The notes beneath the pieces are model-generated. The model saw only the letters and a list, made by a program, of their open reading frames with translations. It ran no database searches and was not told the DNA's origin. From CAYGVT01 sp964353355 (GTDB lineage Archaea > Thermoplasmatota > DTKX01 > GCA-020343715): DNA of 30,617 nt. The stretch spans positions 1 through 30,617 of the forward strand of contig CAYGVT010000105.1 in assembly GCA_964353355.1 (NCBI GenBank). The letters are read 5' to 3'. The translations under genes and the position numbers were made by a program. Positions 23,772 through 30,617 of the stretch are shown here, in pieces. Each line of letters begins with the position of its first letter. The stretch's first letter is position 1.

Positions 23772-24425
23772 TCAGGCGCGGGCGCCGGACGCGAGGTCCA
23801 GCGCGGAGGCGCGCACGTCCCTGGCGAGCGCCACCCCGCTCGCGAGCAGCACGCCCTCGGCCCCCAGCTCGATGGCGCGCCTCACGTCGTGGCCATTCCT
23901 GACCCCTGCCCCGCACAGGACGCGGACGCGGGCGTCGACCTGCTTGACGAGCCTGACCGAATCGGACACGACCTCTGGCCGCGCGGTCGAGACCGACACG
24001 TCGCCGCCGATCAGCTCGGGCGGCTCGACCGCGACGAAGTCGGGGCCGAGCGCCGCCACGGCGCGCGACACGCGCGCGTTGTTCGTGCACACAACGGACG
24101 CGAGGCCGCACTCGCGCAGCCGCCCGAGCACGTGCTCGATGTCGGCGACCTGGAGCCGGCGCTCGCTGTGGTTGACGAGCGAGCCCACGGCACCGGCCTC
24201 CCTGGCGGCCTCCGGCGTCAGGTGGCCGGTGTGGCTGCCCTCGGGGACCGCGTCCACGTGCTGGGCGAGCACGGGCAGCCCCGCGGAGGTGGCGAGCAGG
24301 CGGATGTCGAACGCGTTGGGCGCGACCGCGAAGGCGACGCCCGTCTCGACCGAGACGGCCTCGAGCTCGCGCGCGATGGCGAGCGAGCCCCCGCCGCGGG
24401 TCTGACGGTAGGCCTTCAGGTTCAC
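23772..24425 (-). CDS. tpiA: archaeal triosephosphate isomerase, 5' end ambiguous
   Basis: Interconverts dihydroxyacetone phosphate and glyceraldehyde 3-phosphate in glycolysis and gluconeogenesis. The short archaeal form is evident: AQHVDAVPEGSHTGHLTPEAAREAGA (54-79), NHSERR with catalytic H86, VAVEPPELIGG with catalytic E134, CGAGV (171-175) and GVLLASG (191-197). Numbering is from GTG 24425, the only canonical start in the open frame, giving 217 residues. That start would remove most of strand 1: the codons just before it read PLRTPIIVV and align with the N-terminus of archaeal TIMs (for example KLKEPIIAINFKTY in Pyrococcus). The upstream TAG of the DUF835 gene is in the same frame 14 codons earlier. 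The real start is probably a non-canonical codon such as CTG 24446. It is the second gene of an operon with DUF835. Confidence 0.9.
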   Translation of the reverse strand: MNLKAYRQTRGGGSLAIARELEAVSVETGVAFAVAPNAFDIRLLATSAGLPVLAQHVDAVPEGSHTGHLTPEAAREAGAVGSLVNHSERRLQVADIEHVLGRLRECGLASVVCTNNARVSRAVAALGPDFVAVEPPELIGGDVSVSTARPEVVSDSVRLVKQVDARVRVLCGAGVRNGHDVRRAIELGAEGVLLASGVALARDVRASALDLASGARA

Positions 24426-24464
24426 GACGATGATGGGCGTGCGCAGCGGCGTGGTCGCGTCCCC

Positions 24465-25484
24465 CTAGTTCGCGTACTTGATCACGCGGTCGAACTCGCG
24501 CTCGATGATGGACAGCTTCTCCTCCGAGAACGCGGAGGGGTTGATGGACGTGATGAGGGTCGACGCTGTCGCGCTCATGATGTCGTTCATCTTCTTGATG
24601 AAGGTCATCACCCGCTCGAACCCGTTGATGAGGATGAGGAACTCGACGCCGTCGATGATGAGCACCGACGAAGGGTTGGACTTCACGAAGTTCTGGATGG
24701 CGCGCGTCACCTCGAAGTCGAGGCGGCGGGGGTGCAGCGACTGGTTGTCGAACTCGAGCTCGCTCAGCCAGTAGACGGTGGAGCCGTGGAGGCCGTACTC
24801 CTCGATGATCTTCTTGGGGTAGGACGTCGAGATGCACAGCCCCTTCGCGCCCTGCGCGACCTTGGCCTTGAAGAACTCGAACGAGCGCTTGGGCTGCGGC
24901 TCCTCGAGGAGGTAGTTGAAGCCCGACTCGAGCCTCTCGGGGCTCGGGGGCGACGGGGCTGGCGGCCTCTCGCGCACCACCACCCTCTCGACGCGCCTCA
25001 TCTCGACCTTGGGAGGCTCGCCCTGCTTGCCTGGCGTCGCGCCATGCGCCGGCGCCCCCGCCGCGGGCGCGCCCTGGGGCCCAGGGGCGGCCGCCCTGGG
25101 CTGCTCGCCCTCGGCGACCATCTTCTTGACCACGGTCTTCTTCACGACGGTGACGACGCCCTGCGTCTGCGCGGTCGGGGCGGTCGCCGGTGGCTGCGAT
25201 GGCCCCTGCGCGGCCGCGGGAGGTCTCTGGGGGGGCGTCTGCGCGCCCTGCGCCCCGCCCGGCCTCGTGACCACGACGGGGGCCTTCGCCAAGGTCCTCT
25301 GCGCCGTCTTCGGGGGGGATGCGTCGGGCGCGGGCTGCTTCGGGGCCCCAGGCTCCGGGGTGACCTTTATCTTCTTGACGGCGACCCGCTTGTCGTCGCC
25401 CTCGTCACTTCCCTGCACGCCGACCCTGCTCCCTGTGATGGACCCAGGATAACCTGGGTTCGCTGTTGGACGGATAGGGCGCAT
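24465..25484 (-). CDS. DUF835 protein with long Pro/Ala-rich N-terminal linker
   Basis: A 339-residue cytoplasmic protein. Residues 1-183 are disordered and rich in Pro, Ala, Gln and Lys. Residues 184-335 are a DUF835 domain (PF05763), known mainly from Thermoplasmata and Thermococci, with GLCISTSYPKKIIEEYGL, SSVLIIDGVEFLILINGFERV and ASTLITSINPSAF. The domain resembles a RecA/KaiC fold that has kept the Walker B-like strand but has no P-loop, so it should not hydrolyse ATP. ATG 25484 overlaps a TATA-like element; GTG 25418, with GGAGCAGG upstream, is a good alternative (317 residues). It is divergent from a KaiC-like ATPase, and triosephosphate isomerase follows in the same operon. Signalling or scaffolding is likely but unproven. 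Confidence 0.87.
   Translation of the reverse strand: MRPIRPTANPGYPGSITGSRVGVQGSDEGDDKRVAVKKIKVTPEPGAPKQPAPDASPPKTAQRTLAKAPVVVTRPGGAQGAQTPPQRPPAAAQGPSQPPATAPTAQTQGVVTVVKKTVVKKMVAEGEQPRAAAPGPQGAPAAGAPAHGATPGKQGEPPKVEMRRVERVVVRERPPAPSPPSPERLESGFNYLLEEPQPKRSFEFFKAKVAQGAKGLCISTSYPKKIIEEYGLHGSTVYWLSELEFDNQSLHPRRLDFEVTRAIQNFVKSNPSSVLIIDGVEFLILINGFERVMTFIKKMNDIMSATASTLITSINPSAFSEEKLSIIEREFDRVIKYAN
25442..25459. promoter_or_regulatory. perfect inverted repeat ACCCAGG-ATAA-CCTGGGT
   Basis: A 7-bp perfect inverted repeat with a 4-base AT centre lies just downstream of the predicted start site (near 25462) of the DUF835 transcript. It looks like a repressor operator or a leader hairpin. If translation begins at 25484 it is inside the gene; if at 25418 it is in the leader. 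Confidence 0.4.
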
Positions 25485-25493
25485 TTAATAAAG
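25484..25493 (-). promoter_or_regulatory. TATA-like element of the DUF835-tpiA operon
   Basis: The minus strand reads CTTTATTAAA, a strong TATA match that overlaps the first possible start codon of DUF835. It predicts transcription from about 25462 and so argues for the GTG at 25418. A weaker GTAATAATC centred near 25510 would instead make ATG 25484 leaderless. Confidence 0.45.
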
Positions 25494-25594
25494 AGTTTTG
25501 CATTCGATTATTACCCTGGATAAACCCGTCCAGATGCACCCGGCCGGGGCTGCCGGGCGGGAAGATTTCGAGTGCCTGAGAATGAGGCGCATAG

Positions 25595-25603
25595 GTATTT
25601 AAG
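25595..25603 (+). promoter_or_regulatory. TATA box of the KaiC-like ATPase gene
   Basis: GTATTTAAG predicts transcription start near 25625 and a leader of about 50 bases before TTG 25674. It excludes the upstream GTG at 25572, which lies before the promoter. Confidence 0.6.
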
Positions 25604-25673
25604 CAGACCTCGCCCTGGTGCGCCGGGGGCGTCCAGGAGCTACGCTGGACGGCCTTCGACAGGGAGTGGTCGC

Positions 25674-26426
25674 TTGGCGGAGAGCAAGTTCACGCCCAAG
25701 ATCACGAAGCTCACGGAGAAGGACCGGATCAAGACGTTCGTCAAGGGGCTCGACGACCGCCTCGAGGGCGGCGTGCCCAAGAACTCCGTCGTGCTCGTCG
25801 CGGGGAAGGCGGGCTCGATGAAGTCCAGCCTGTGCTTCTACATCCTCTACAACCAGGCCGTGCAGGAGGGCCGCAGGGGAGTGTACATCTCCCTGGAGCA
25901 GAACAGGCAGAGCCTGCTCGAGCACATGATAGGCATGGGGATGGACGTCTCCGAGATGGACAGCATCATCATCGTGGACCTGGGCAAGCTGCGCAAGGTC
26001 GTGGACCAGACGGACGGCGCCGCCACGAAGAAGATAGACTGGATGGAGACGCTGCGGACGCAGCTGCGAAGCTACAAAGAGACGTTCGGCTGCTCGATCT
26101 GCGTCATCGACTCCCTGCCGGCGCTTTACACGCTCGGCAAGTTCGAGAACATGCGCGGGGACCTGTTCCACTTCTTCGAGGCGCTGCGCGACTTGAAGAT
26201 GACCACGTTCCTCGTGAGCGAGGTCACCGCCTCGAACGAGTCGCAGTTCGGCACCTACGACGTCGAGTCCTTCCTCTCCGACGGCATCATCCACCTCGAC
26301 ATGGAGCGCGAGGAGAGGAACGTCAACCTGTTCATGGGCGTGGTCAAGATGCGCAAGACCGTGCACGAGCGCGGATACTTCCCGCTCATCTTCGACAAGG
26401 ACGGGTTCGAGCTCGTCAAGACCTGA
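25674..26426 (+). CDS. KaiC-like RecA-superfamily ATPase, single domain
   Basis: A 250-residue ATPase with Walker A GKAGSMKS (44-51), the catalytic glutamate in YISLEQ (E75), Walker B CVIDSLPAL (143-151), sensor-like TTFLVSEV (177-184) and the KaiC-type KMRKTVHERGYFPLIF (225-240). Single-domain KaiC-like proteins are common in Archaea and act in signalling or complex assembly; the precise role here is not known. I start at TTG 25674 because GGGAG lies 7 bases upstream and the frame before it passes through the TATA box. It is divergent from the DUF835 gene, and its own sequence can be aligned by eye to DUF835. Confidence 0.9.
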   Translation: MAESKFTPKITKLTEKDRIKTFVKGLDDRLEGGVPKNSVVLVAGKAGSMKSSLCFYILYNQAVQEGRRGVYISLEQNRQSLLEHMIGMGMDVSEMDSIIIVDLGKLRKVVDQTDGAATKKIDWMETLRTQLRSYKETFGCSICVIDSLPALYTLGKFENMRGDLFHFFEALRDLKMTTFLVSEVTASNESQFGTYDVESFLSDGIIHLDMEREERNVNLFMGVVKMRKTVHERGYFPLIFDKDGFELVKT

Positions 26427-26438
26427 GGGCGGAAGCGC

Positions 26439-29400
26439 CTATTCGGGCTTCTCGCGCCCCTTGTCACGTCCCCGCCTGAGCAGCAGGAGGGCCGCGACGG
26501 CCACGACCACGATGAGGACGAGCAGGCCCAGTACCCATGGGGACATCCAACCGTCGCGGCCGCCGTCCCCATCCCCATCGCCAGCCTCCTCCAGGTCGAC
26601 CGTGATGTTGAGGCGCACCTGAGCGGCCGCCGTGACGCCGTCCTCCATGTCCCAGGCCACGACCTGGATCATGTACACACCGTCCTCGTACCCCTCGGCC
26701 GTACCGTTGATGTAGACCGTCACGCGCACGAAGACGAAGCCGGGAGCGAGATCCACAACGACGGGGTCGAGCTCTACATTGAGCAGGCCCTCCCCCATAA
26801 CCTCAAGCACGAGGTGCTCGACCACGTTCCCGTGGTTGGCGAGGGAGAGGTTGGCGTGCCACACCACCCCTACGACGAGCGTCGCCAGGTCCGCGTCGAC
26901 CACGCGCAGGGAGAGGTCGTGGAGGGGCAGCACGAGCACGGATGCGTCCAGCCGCGTGCCGTTCCCGGGCGAGCCCTCCTCGTGGGCCCAGAGCTCGACC
27001 ATGTACTCCCCGGGGCGCACGTCGGACAGCACCGGCAGCGAGAGCGCGTGCCTGACGGCGGCGCCTGGCGCGACGTCGTCGACGGACAGCGCGCCGACCG
27101 GGGGCCCGAGGCCGAAGAGCTCGGATGGCCCCAGGAGCTCGAGCACGAGGGTCGTGCAGTAGTTGCCCTTGTAGATGACCGTCAGGTTGACGCCGAGCGT
27201 CGCGCCAGGCAAGACGGGACGCAGCACCGCGTCGAGCTTCGCCTCGGCGCGGAACGACCTCGCCACCTTCACCCGGTAAGCGACCACGTCGTAGACGGTG
27301 CGGTCGTCCACGGACCTGACAGTGAACGAGAGCTGGAAGTCCCAGTCGCCCACGGGCGTCGTGAGCGACGAGACGAACACCTCGACCGTGGTCGCGCAGC
27401 CGGGCGCGAGCGCGAGGGTGTCGTCGACCGCTGAGACGAGCAGGTGGTCGGTCTGACGTACGTACTCGAGCGTGTAGTTCTCCCACCCGTTGCCCTGGTT
27501 GTGGACCGTGATGTTGAAAGACACCGTCCCGTTGGGCCACGGCACGACGCCCGAGGCGGTGTCGACCTCGGCGTCGACCGCGAACTCCTCGGGCACCCGG
27601 AGCGTCACGTTGAACTCGGCCGACCTCGAGGGGTCGTTGAGCGAGACGGCCCGGACGATGATCACGGTGCCCGTCCCACCGGTGGCCCAGGTCGGCGCGC
27701 GGACGTACATCGTCGCATAGCCGTTCTCCTTGGGGCCCACAACGAAGTTGGTGTCGTTCCACCGCACGACCCAGCCGGTGGGCGCCTCGGCGCGCAGCTC
27801 GATGATGTCCCTCAGGTTGCCCGCGTTCCGGAACAGCACGCTGAACCGCTCCTCCGAGCCCGCGACCGTGGACCTCTCCGCCGGGTCGACCACGACCCTC
27901 ACCTCGTAGCCCACCAGCAGCAGCTCGAGCGAGGCCGTGTTGTCCTCGCGCACGAGGTCGTCGAGCTCGCGCGAGGGGTCGGCGACGGCGGTGAACAGGT
28001 GGCGGCCGAGCGTGGCGTTCCACTGCGCCGAGAGCTCCACGCCCGAGCCCAGCGCAAGCGGCGGCACGCGCATGCTCGCGAGCACGGTGTAGCAGCCGGC
28101 CCTGTCGCCGAGCGGCTCGTACCGCAGCTCCAGGTCGAAGGCCCCGCTGGCGGCGAGGCCTCGGTTCTCGACGAATGCCTTGACGGTCGCGACCTCGCCG
28201 TCGCGCGGGTCTGCCGGTGTGAGCATGGGAGGGCCGACCACAAGGTCCGGCCACGGGAAGGTGACGTTCACCTCGACGTCCGCGAAGGCCTGTATGAGCG
28301 GCGCATCGGTCATGTAGGCGCGGAGCGACAGCTTGTGCACCCCGCCCAGAGGGCCGGCCGGGGGCGTGATGGTGACATCCCCGAGCGTGGACGCGCCCGC
28401 TGCCATGTCGCGCTGAAGGAAGGGAAGGCTCACGCTCCAGCCCGTCGGCCTGGAACATTCGAGGCCCACGAGGCCCCCGGTGGCCCCGAAGGTCGAGACG
28501 TTGAGCCTGGTCGTGACCGCATTGCCAGCGAACGTCCTCAAGGTGGCGGGAGCGACCTGCGCGGTCAGGCCCCTGTCCTCGACGTTCACGGTGAGGTGGG
28601 TCTCCCGCGTGTAGGCGCCGGAATCGTCGCGAGCGCGCAGGCTCAGCCGGTGCAGCCCCGGTCGGACCCCGTCGGTCGAGGCCTCCCCGGACAACCGGTC
28701 GTTCGCGACCATGATCGGCACCCAGTCCTCACGGTCGAGCTTCCACTCAGCGGCGACGACCTTCCCGTCCGCGTCCGAAACGCCCCCGTAGAGCTTGACC
28801 GTCCGGCCGACGACCGAGTTGTTGTAGGGCGCGTCCACGTCGAGCGAGGGCACCTGGTTCGGCCGGTCCACGCGGTCGAAGTAGGCGTCGAGGAACGCGG
28901 CCCATCCCTGCTCCTTGCTCATGGAGATGCGGTCGTACGAGAACGGGACGGAGAACTCGGGGAAGTAGATGGAGATGCCCTCGGAGCCCTCGCGGCCGGT
29001 GCCGTGGTCGTTGGCGAGCACGGTGGCGTTCACCGCGCGGCGCACCTCCACGGCGGCCGCGCGCTGCGCCGTCGCGTTCGCGGGCAGGAACTGCAGCAGC
29101 CGCTCGGTGAGGTTCCCGAGGTCGATGTAGTCGGTGTAGTAGAACGCGCGGGTGTAGTCGCGCGCGAGCTTGAGCTGGTCGTGCATGGAAAGCGCGACGG
29201 CCGCGAGCGACTGGGCGAGCTGCGTGACCGCGGGCGCGAGGGCCGCGTCCAGGGCCTCCGCGTCCACGGCGGACTGCGCGCGCTCGTTGCCGTGCCCGTA
29301 CTCGTCGAAGAACGTGCTCACGATGACCGAGCCGAGCCCGGCCGCGTCCATGGCCAGGTCCGCCCTGAGCGCCTCCATCACGCGCGTGTAGTTGTAGCCC

Positions 29401-30116
29401 TCCGAGGGGATGAGGTCCTCGGCGCCCACGAGCACTTCTCCGGCGGACTTGACCTCGTAGTAGACCTCGAGCTGCGCCATGAGGCACTGGTCGAACCCCA
29501 CGTCGTCGATGACCACGCCCGTGATGGCCTGGGCCTCGCGCAGCGCGCGCTTGAGCTCGCCCATGTCGAGGGAGCTGGAGCTCTCGAAGTCGTTGCACGT
29601 GCCGTCGCGCCACCCCCCGCCGTGGCCCGCGAGGTCCAGGTAGTACCTGTCGGCCGTGAAGTTGCCGATGGCCCACACGATGAAGTCGCGCAGCGATTCT
29701 GGCCGGCCCATGTCGACCTCGGACAGGTTCATGATGGGGGGGCTCGTGATGAGGGCCGGGTCGCTGTCCCTGACCACGAGGAACCGTCGGGTGTCGTTCC
29801 AGTCCCCGTTGGTCGTATCGTACTCGGTGGAGCGGTCGAACTGCACGACGATGTCGAGCCCGCCCCCCGAGCCGACGGTCTCCATCTGGTTGAAGTTGAG
29901 GATCAAGTCGTCCTCGAGGTTGTTGTCCCCGGACATGTACACCATGTAGGTCCACACCGCGGGGGCGCGGGACGCGGGAGCGGGGGCGGGACCGTCCGCG
30001 GGCGCGGCCTGCGCGGTCGCGGGGAGGGCGAAGAATGTCGCCTGAAGCAGCATCGCCACCACCACCAACAGCGCGGTCGCGCGGGCGGTGGCGGTGGTAG
30101 TCCTGGAGGGGTGCAT
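26439..30116 (-). CDS. secreted, membrane-anchored C11 (clostripain-type) peptidase with CARDB/NEW3-like domains
   Basis: A 1225-residue exported cysteine peptidase. A signal peptide (MHPSRTTTATARA then TALLVVVAMLLQATFFALPATAQA) is followed by the catalytic domain, which opens WTYMVYMSGDNNLEDD (55-70). The catalytic dyad is H165 in LAGHGGGW and C211 in GFDQCLMAQLEVYYEVK, with the family motif GAEDLIPSEGYNY (231-243). From about 420 onward there are several beta-sandwich modules of Ig-like, CARDB and NPCBM-associated NEW3 type, rich in Asn-x-Ser/Thr. The protein ends in an acidic DGDGDGG linker, one membrane helix (about 1194-1214) and a basic tail, RRGRDKGREK, so it is anchored with the catalytic part outside. 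C11 peptidases usually cut after Arg or Lys. ATG 30116 follows a TATA element by about 45 bases. Confidence 0.93.
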   Translation of the reverse strand: MHPSRTTTATARATALLVVVAMLLQATFFALPATAQAAPADGPAPAPASRAPAVWTYMVYMSGDNNLEDDLILNFNQMETVGSGGGLDIVVQFDRSTEYDTTNGDWNDTRRFLVVRDSDPALITSPPIMNLSEVDMGRPESLRDFIVWAIGNFTADRYYLDLAGHGGGWRDGTCNDFESSSSLDMGELKRALREAQAITGVVIDDVGFDQCLMAQLEVYYEVKSAGEVLVGAEDLIPSEGYNYTRVMEALRADLAMDAAGLGSVIVSTFFDEYGHGNERAQSAVDAEALDAALAPAVTQLAQSLAAVALSMHDQLKLARDYTRAFYYTDYIDLGNLTERLLQFLPANATAQRAAAVEVRRAVNATVLANDHGTGREGSEGISIYFPEFSVPFSYDRISMSKEQGWAAFLDAYFDRVDRPNQVPSLDVDAPYNNSVVGRTVKLYGGVSDADGKVVAAEWKLDREDWVPIMVANDRLSGEASTDGVRPGLHRLSLRARDDSGAYTRETHLTVNVEDRGLTAQVAPATLRTFAGNAVTTRLNVSTFGATGGLVGLECSRPTGWSVSLPFLQRDMAAGASTLGDVTITPPAGPLGGVHKLSLRAYMTDAPLIQAFADVEVNVTFPWPDLVVGPPMLTPADPRDGEVATVKAFVENRGLAASGAFDLELRYEPLGDRAGCYTVLASMRVPPLALGSGVELSAQWNATLGRHLFTAVADPSRELDDLVREDNTASLELLLVGYEVRVVVDPAERSTVAGSEERFSVLFRNAGNLRDIIELRAEAPTGWVVRWNDTNFVVGPKENGYATMYVRAPTWATGGTGTVIIVRAVSLNDPSRSAEFNVTLRVPEEFAVDAEVDTASGVVPWPNGTVSFNITVHNQGNGWENYTLEYVRQTDHLLVSAVDDTLALAPGCATTVEVFVSSLTTPVGDWDFQLSFTVRSVDDRTVYDVVAYRVKVARSFRAEAKLDAVLRPVLPGATLGVNLTVIYKGNYCTTLVLELLGPSELFGLGPPVGALSVDDVAPGAAVRHALSLPVLSDVRPGEYMVELWAHEEGSPGNGTRLDASVLVLPLHDLSLRVVDADLATLVVGVVWHANLSLANHGNVVEHLVLEVMGEGLLNVELDPVVVDLAPGFVFVRVTVYINGTAEGYEDGVYMIQVVAWDMEDGVTAAAQVRLNITVDLEEAGDGDGDGGRDGWMSPWVLGLLVLIVVVAVAALLLLRRGRDKGREKPE

Positions 30117-30157
30117 GGGGGACCACTGGATGGGATGCTGGCACCTACGTCCCCTGG

Positions 30158-30166
30158 ATATTTAAC
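30158..30166 (-). promoter_or_regulatory. TATA element of the C11 peptidase gene
   Basis: The minus strand reads GTTAAATAT, centred about 46 bases before ATG 30116 and directly after the stop codon of the preceding surface-protein gene. Predicted leader is about 20 bases. Confidence 0.55.
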
Positions 30167-30175
30167 GGTTTCCGC

Positions 30176-30617
30176 TTAGCTCGCCCCGCCGGAGCGGGTT
30201 CCCTGGCCCCCGCGACGGCGCTGGATATAGATGGTGACAGTAGCAATCACCACGATGACGACTACTGCCCCAACCACGATGGGGGTCCAGCCCTCCCAGG
30301 CCCCCCTCGTGGCCTCGGAGCCGAGGACCACGAACGAGCCCGTATTGGTCATGTTGAGCTCGCCGTCACTGGCTGTGACGCGCAGACGGTGCGCGCCCTT
30401 GTCGGTGCTCTTAATCAGAAGCGTATTGCCTGTGATGTTCTGCAATTCATCGTCGAGGTACCAGGTGAAGGTTAGCAGGTCACCGTCGGGGTCGATGGCG
30501 TTCGCAAAGACGAGGACCTCGTCGCCGTCATGGTAGGCCTTACTGGTGTCCGGTCCCACGCGTAGCACTACGGGTGCGCGATTGTAACGTAGAACGTGGA
30601 CGGTGAGGGTGAGGTTG
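30176..30617 (-). CDS. partial surface protein: PKD/Ig-like domain and C-terminal membrane anchor
   Basis: The 3' end of a gene whose frame stays open to the last base of the window; its first visible residues are NLTLTVHVLRYNRAPVVL. What remains (about 147 residues) is one PKD/Ig-like domain, with FANAIDPDGDLLTFTWYLDD and THR-free GAHRLRVTASDGE strands, followed by a single membrane helix (IVVGAVVVIVVIATVTIYI) and a basic tail (QRRRGG). It lies upstream of and in the same direction as the C11 peptidase, which has its own TATA box. It is probably an envelope protein anchored like the peptidase. The stop codon is the only TAA in the window. Confidence 0.85.
   Translation of the reverse strand, partial: NLTLTVHVLRYNRAPVVLRVGPDTSKAYHDGDEVLVFANAIDPDGDLLTFTWYLDDELQNITGNTLLIKSTDKGAHRLRVTASDGELNMTNTGSFVVLGSEATRGAWEGWTPIVVGAVVVIVVIATVTIYIQRRRGGQGTRSGGAS

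Noticed and set aside
24423..24467. TAG as pyrrolysine making a DUF835-TIM fusion
   Set aside because: TAG terminates 8 of the 20 genes, including genes with obvious complete C-termini, so it is an ordinary stop here. No pyl gene is visible.
25572..25673. N-terminal extension of the KaiC-like ATPase from GTG 25572
   Set aside because: The extension is low-complexity and the GTG lies before the TATA box at 25595-25603; TTG 25674 has a good ribosome binding site.
1..30617. tRNA, rRNA, insertion sequence, integrase or attachment site
   Set aside because: I scanned the intergenic regions for tRNA T-arm signatures, transposase-like frames and terminal inverted repeats and saw none; all gaps are short.

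Overview
The window reads as a GC-rich archaeal chromosome segment, most likely from the phylum Thermoplasmatota, although the lineage is an inference from gene content. Evidence for Archaea: TFIIB (TFB), two group II chaperonin (thermosome) subunits, an archaeal class I CCA-adding enzyme, an archaeal-type triosephosphate isomerase, DUF835 and KaiC-like proteins, an ArsR-type regulator with two helix-turn-helix regions, and TATA boxes in otherwise GC-rich gaps, several placed so that the transcript would be leaderless. Stop codons of the 20 genes are 11 TGA, 8 TAG and 1 TAA. I found no tRNA, rRNA, CRISPR array, IS element or phage gene; this is a core-genome region with cell-surface loci rather than a mobile island. 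Layout: 1-1555 holds a 14-bp tandem repeat, an L-isoaspartyl methyltransferase (+) and a convergent SAM methyltransferase (-). 1698-5456 is a two-gene thermosome operon (-) with a clear TATA box, strong ribosome binding sites, a hairpin plus U-tract terminator and, upstream of its promoter, an array of the same class of 14-bp G-rich repeat. 5457-7565 carries an HTH regulator, a DEDDy-type exonuclease and a small zinc-ribbon membrane protein, all on the minus strand. 7817-15769 holds two tandem 1306-residue surface proteins, each with a signal peptide, seven FG-GAP/VCBS repeats, Fn3/Ig-like domains, a PKD domain and a PGF-CTERM-like tail. 15962-18463 has an MFS transporter convergent with TFB. 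18730-22837 (+) holds a GT-C-like membrane protein, an archaeal TPD-domain nuclease homologous to human CDIN1 (C15orf41), and the CCA-adding enzyme. 22845-25484 (-) holds a membrane protein, triosephosphate isomerase and a DUF835 protein; a KaiC-like ATPase is divergent from the last. 26439-30617 (-) holds a C11 (clostripain-type) secreted peptidase and the 3' part of another anchored surface protein that runs off the window. How they work together: two functional groups recur. One is housekeeping and information processing (thermosome, TFB, CCA addition, Pcm repair, TIM). The other is cell-surface construction (paired beta-propeller proteins, C11 peptidase, the truncated PKD-like protein, the possible glycosyltransferase). 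The most interesting points are the CDIN1-family nuclease beside cca with a matching promoter element, a DUF835 domain that looks like a KaiC fold without its P-loop lying divergent from a true KaiC-like ATPase, a triosephosphate isomerase with no canonical start codon in the right place, the 14-bp minisatellites upstream of two genes, and the PGF versus PGA tails of the two surface paralogues.
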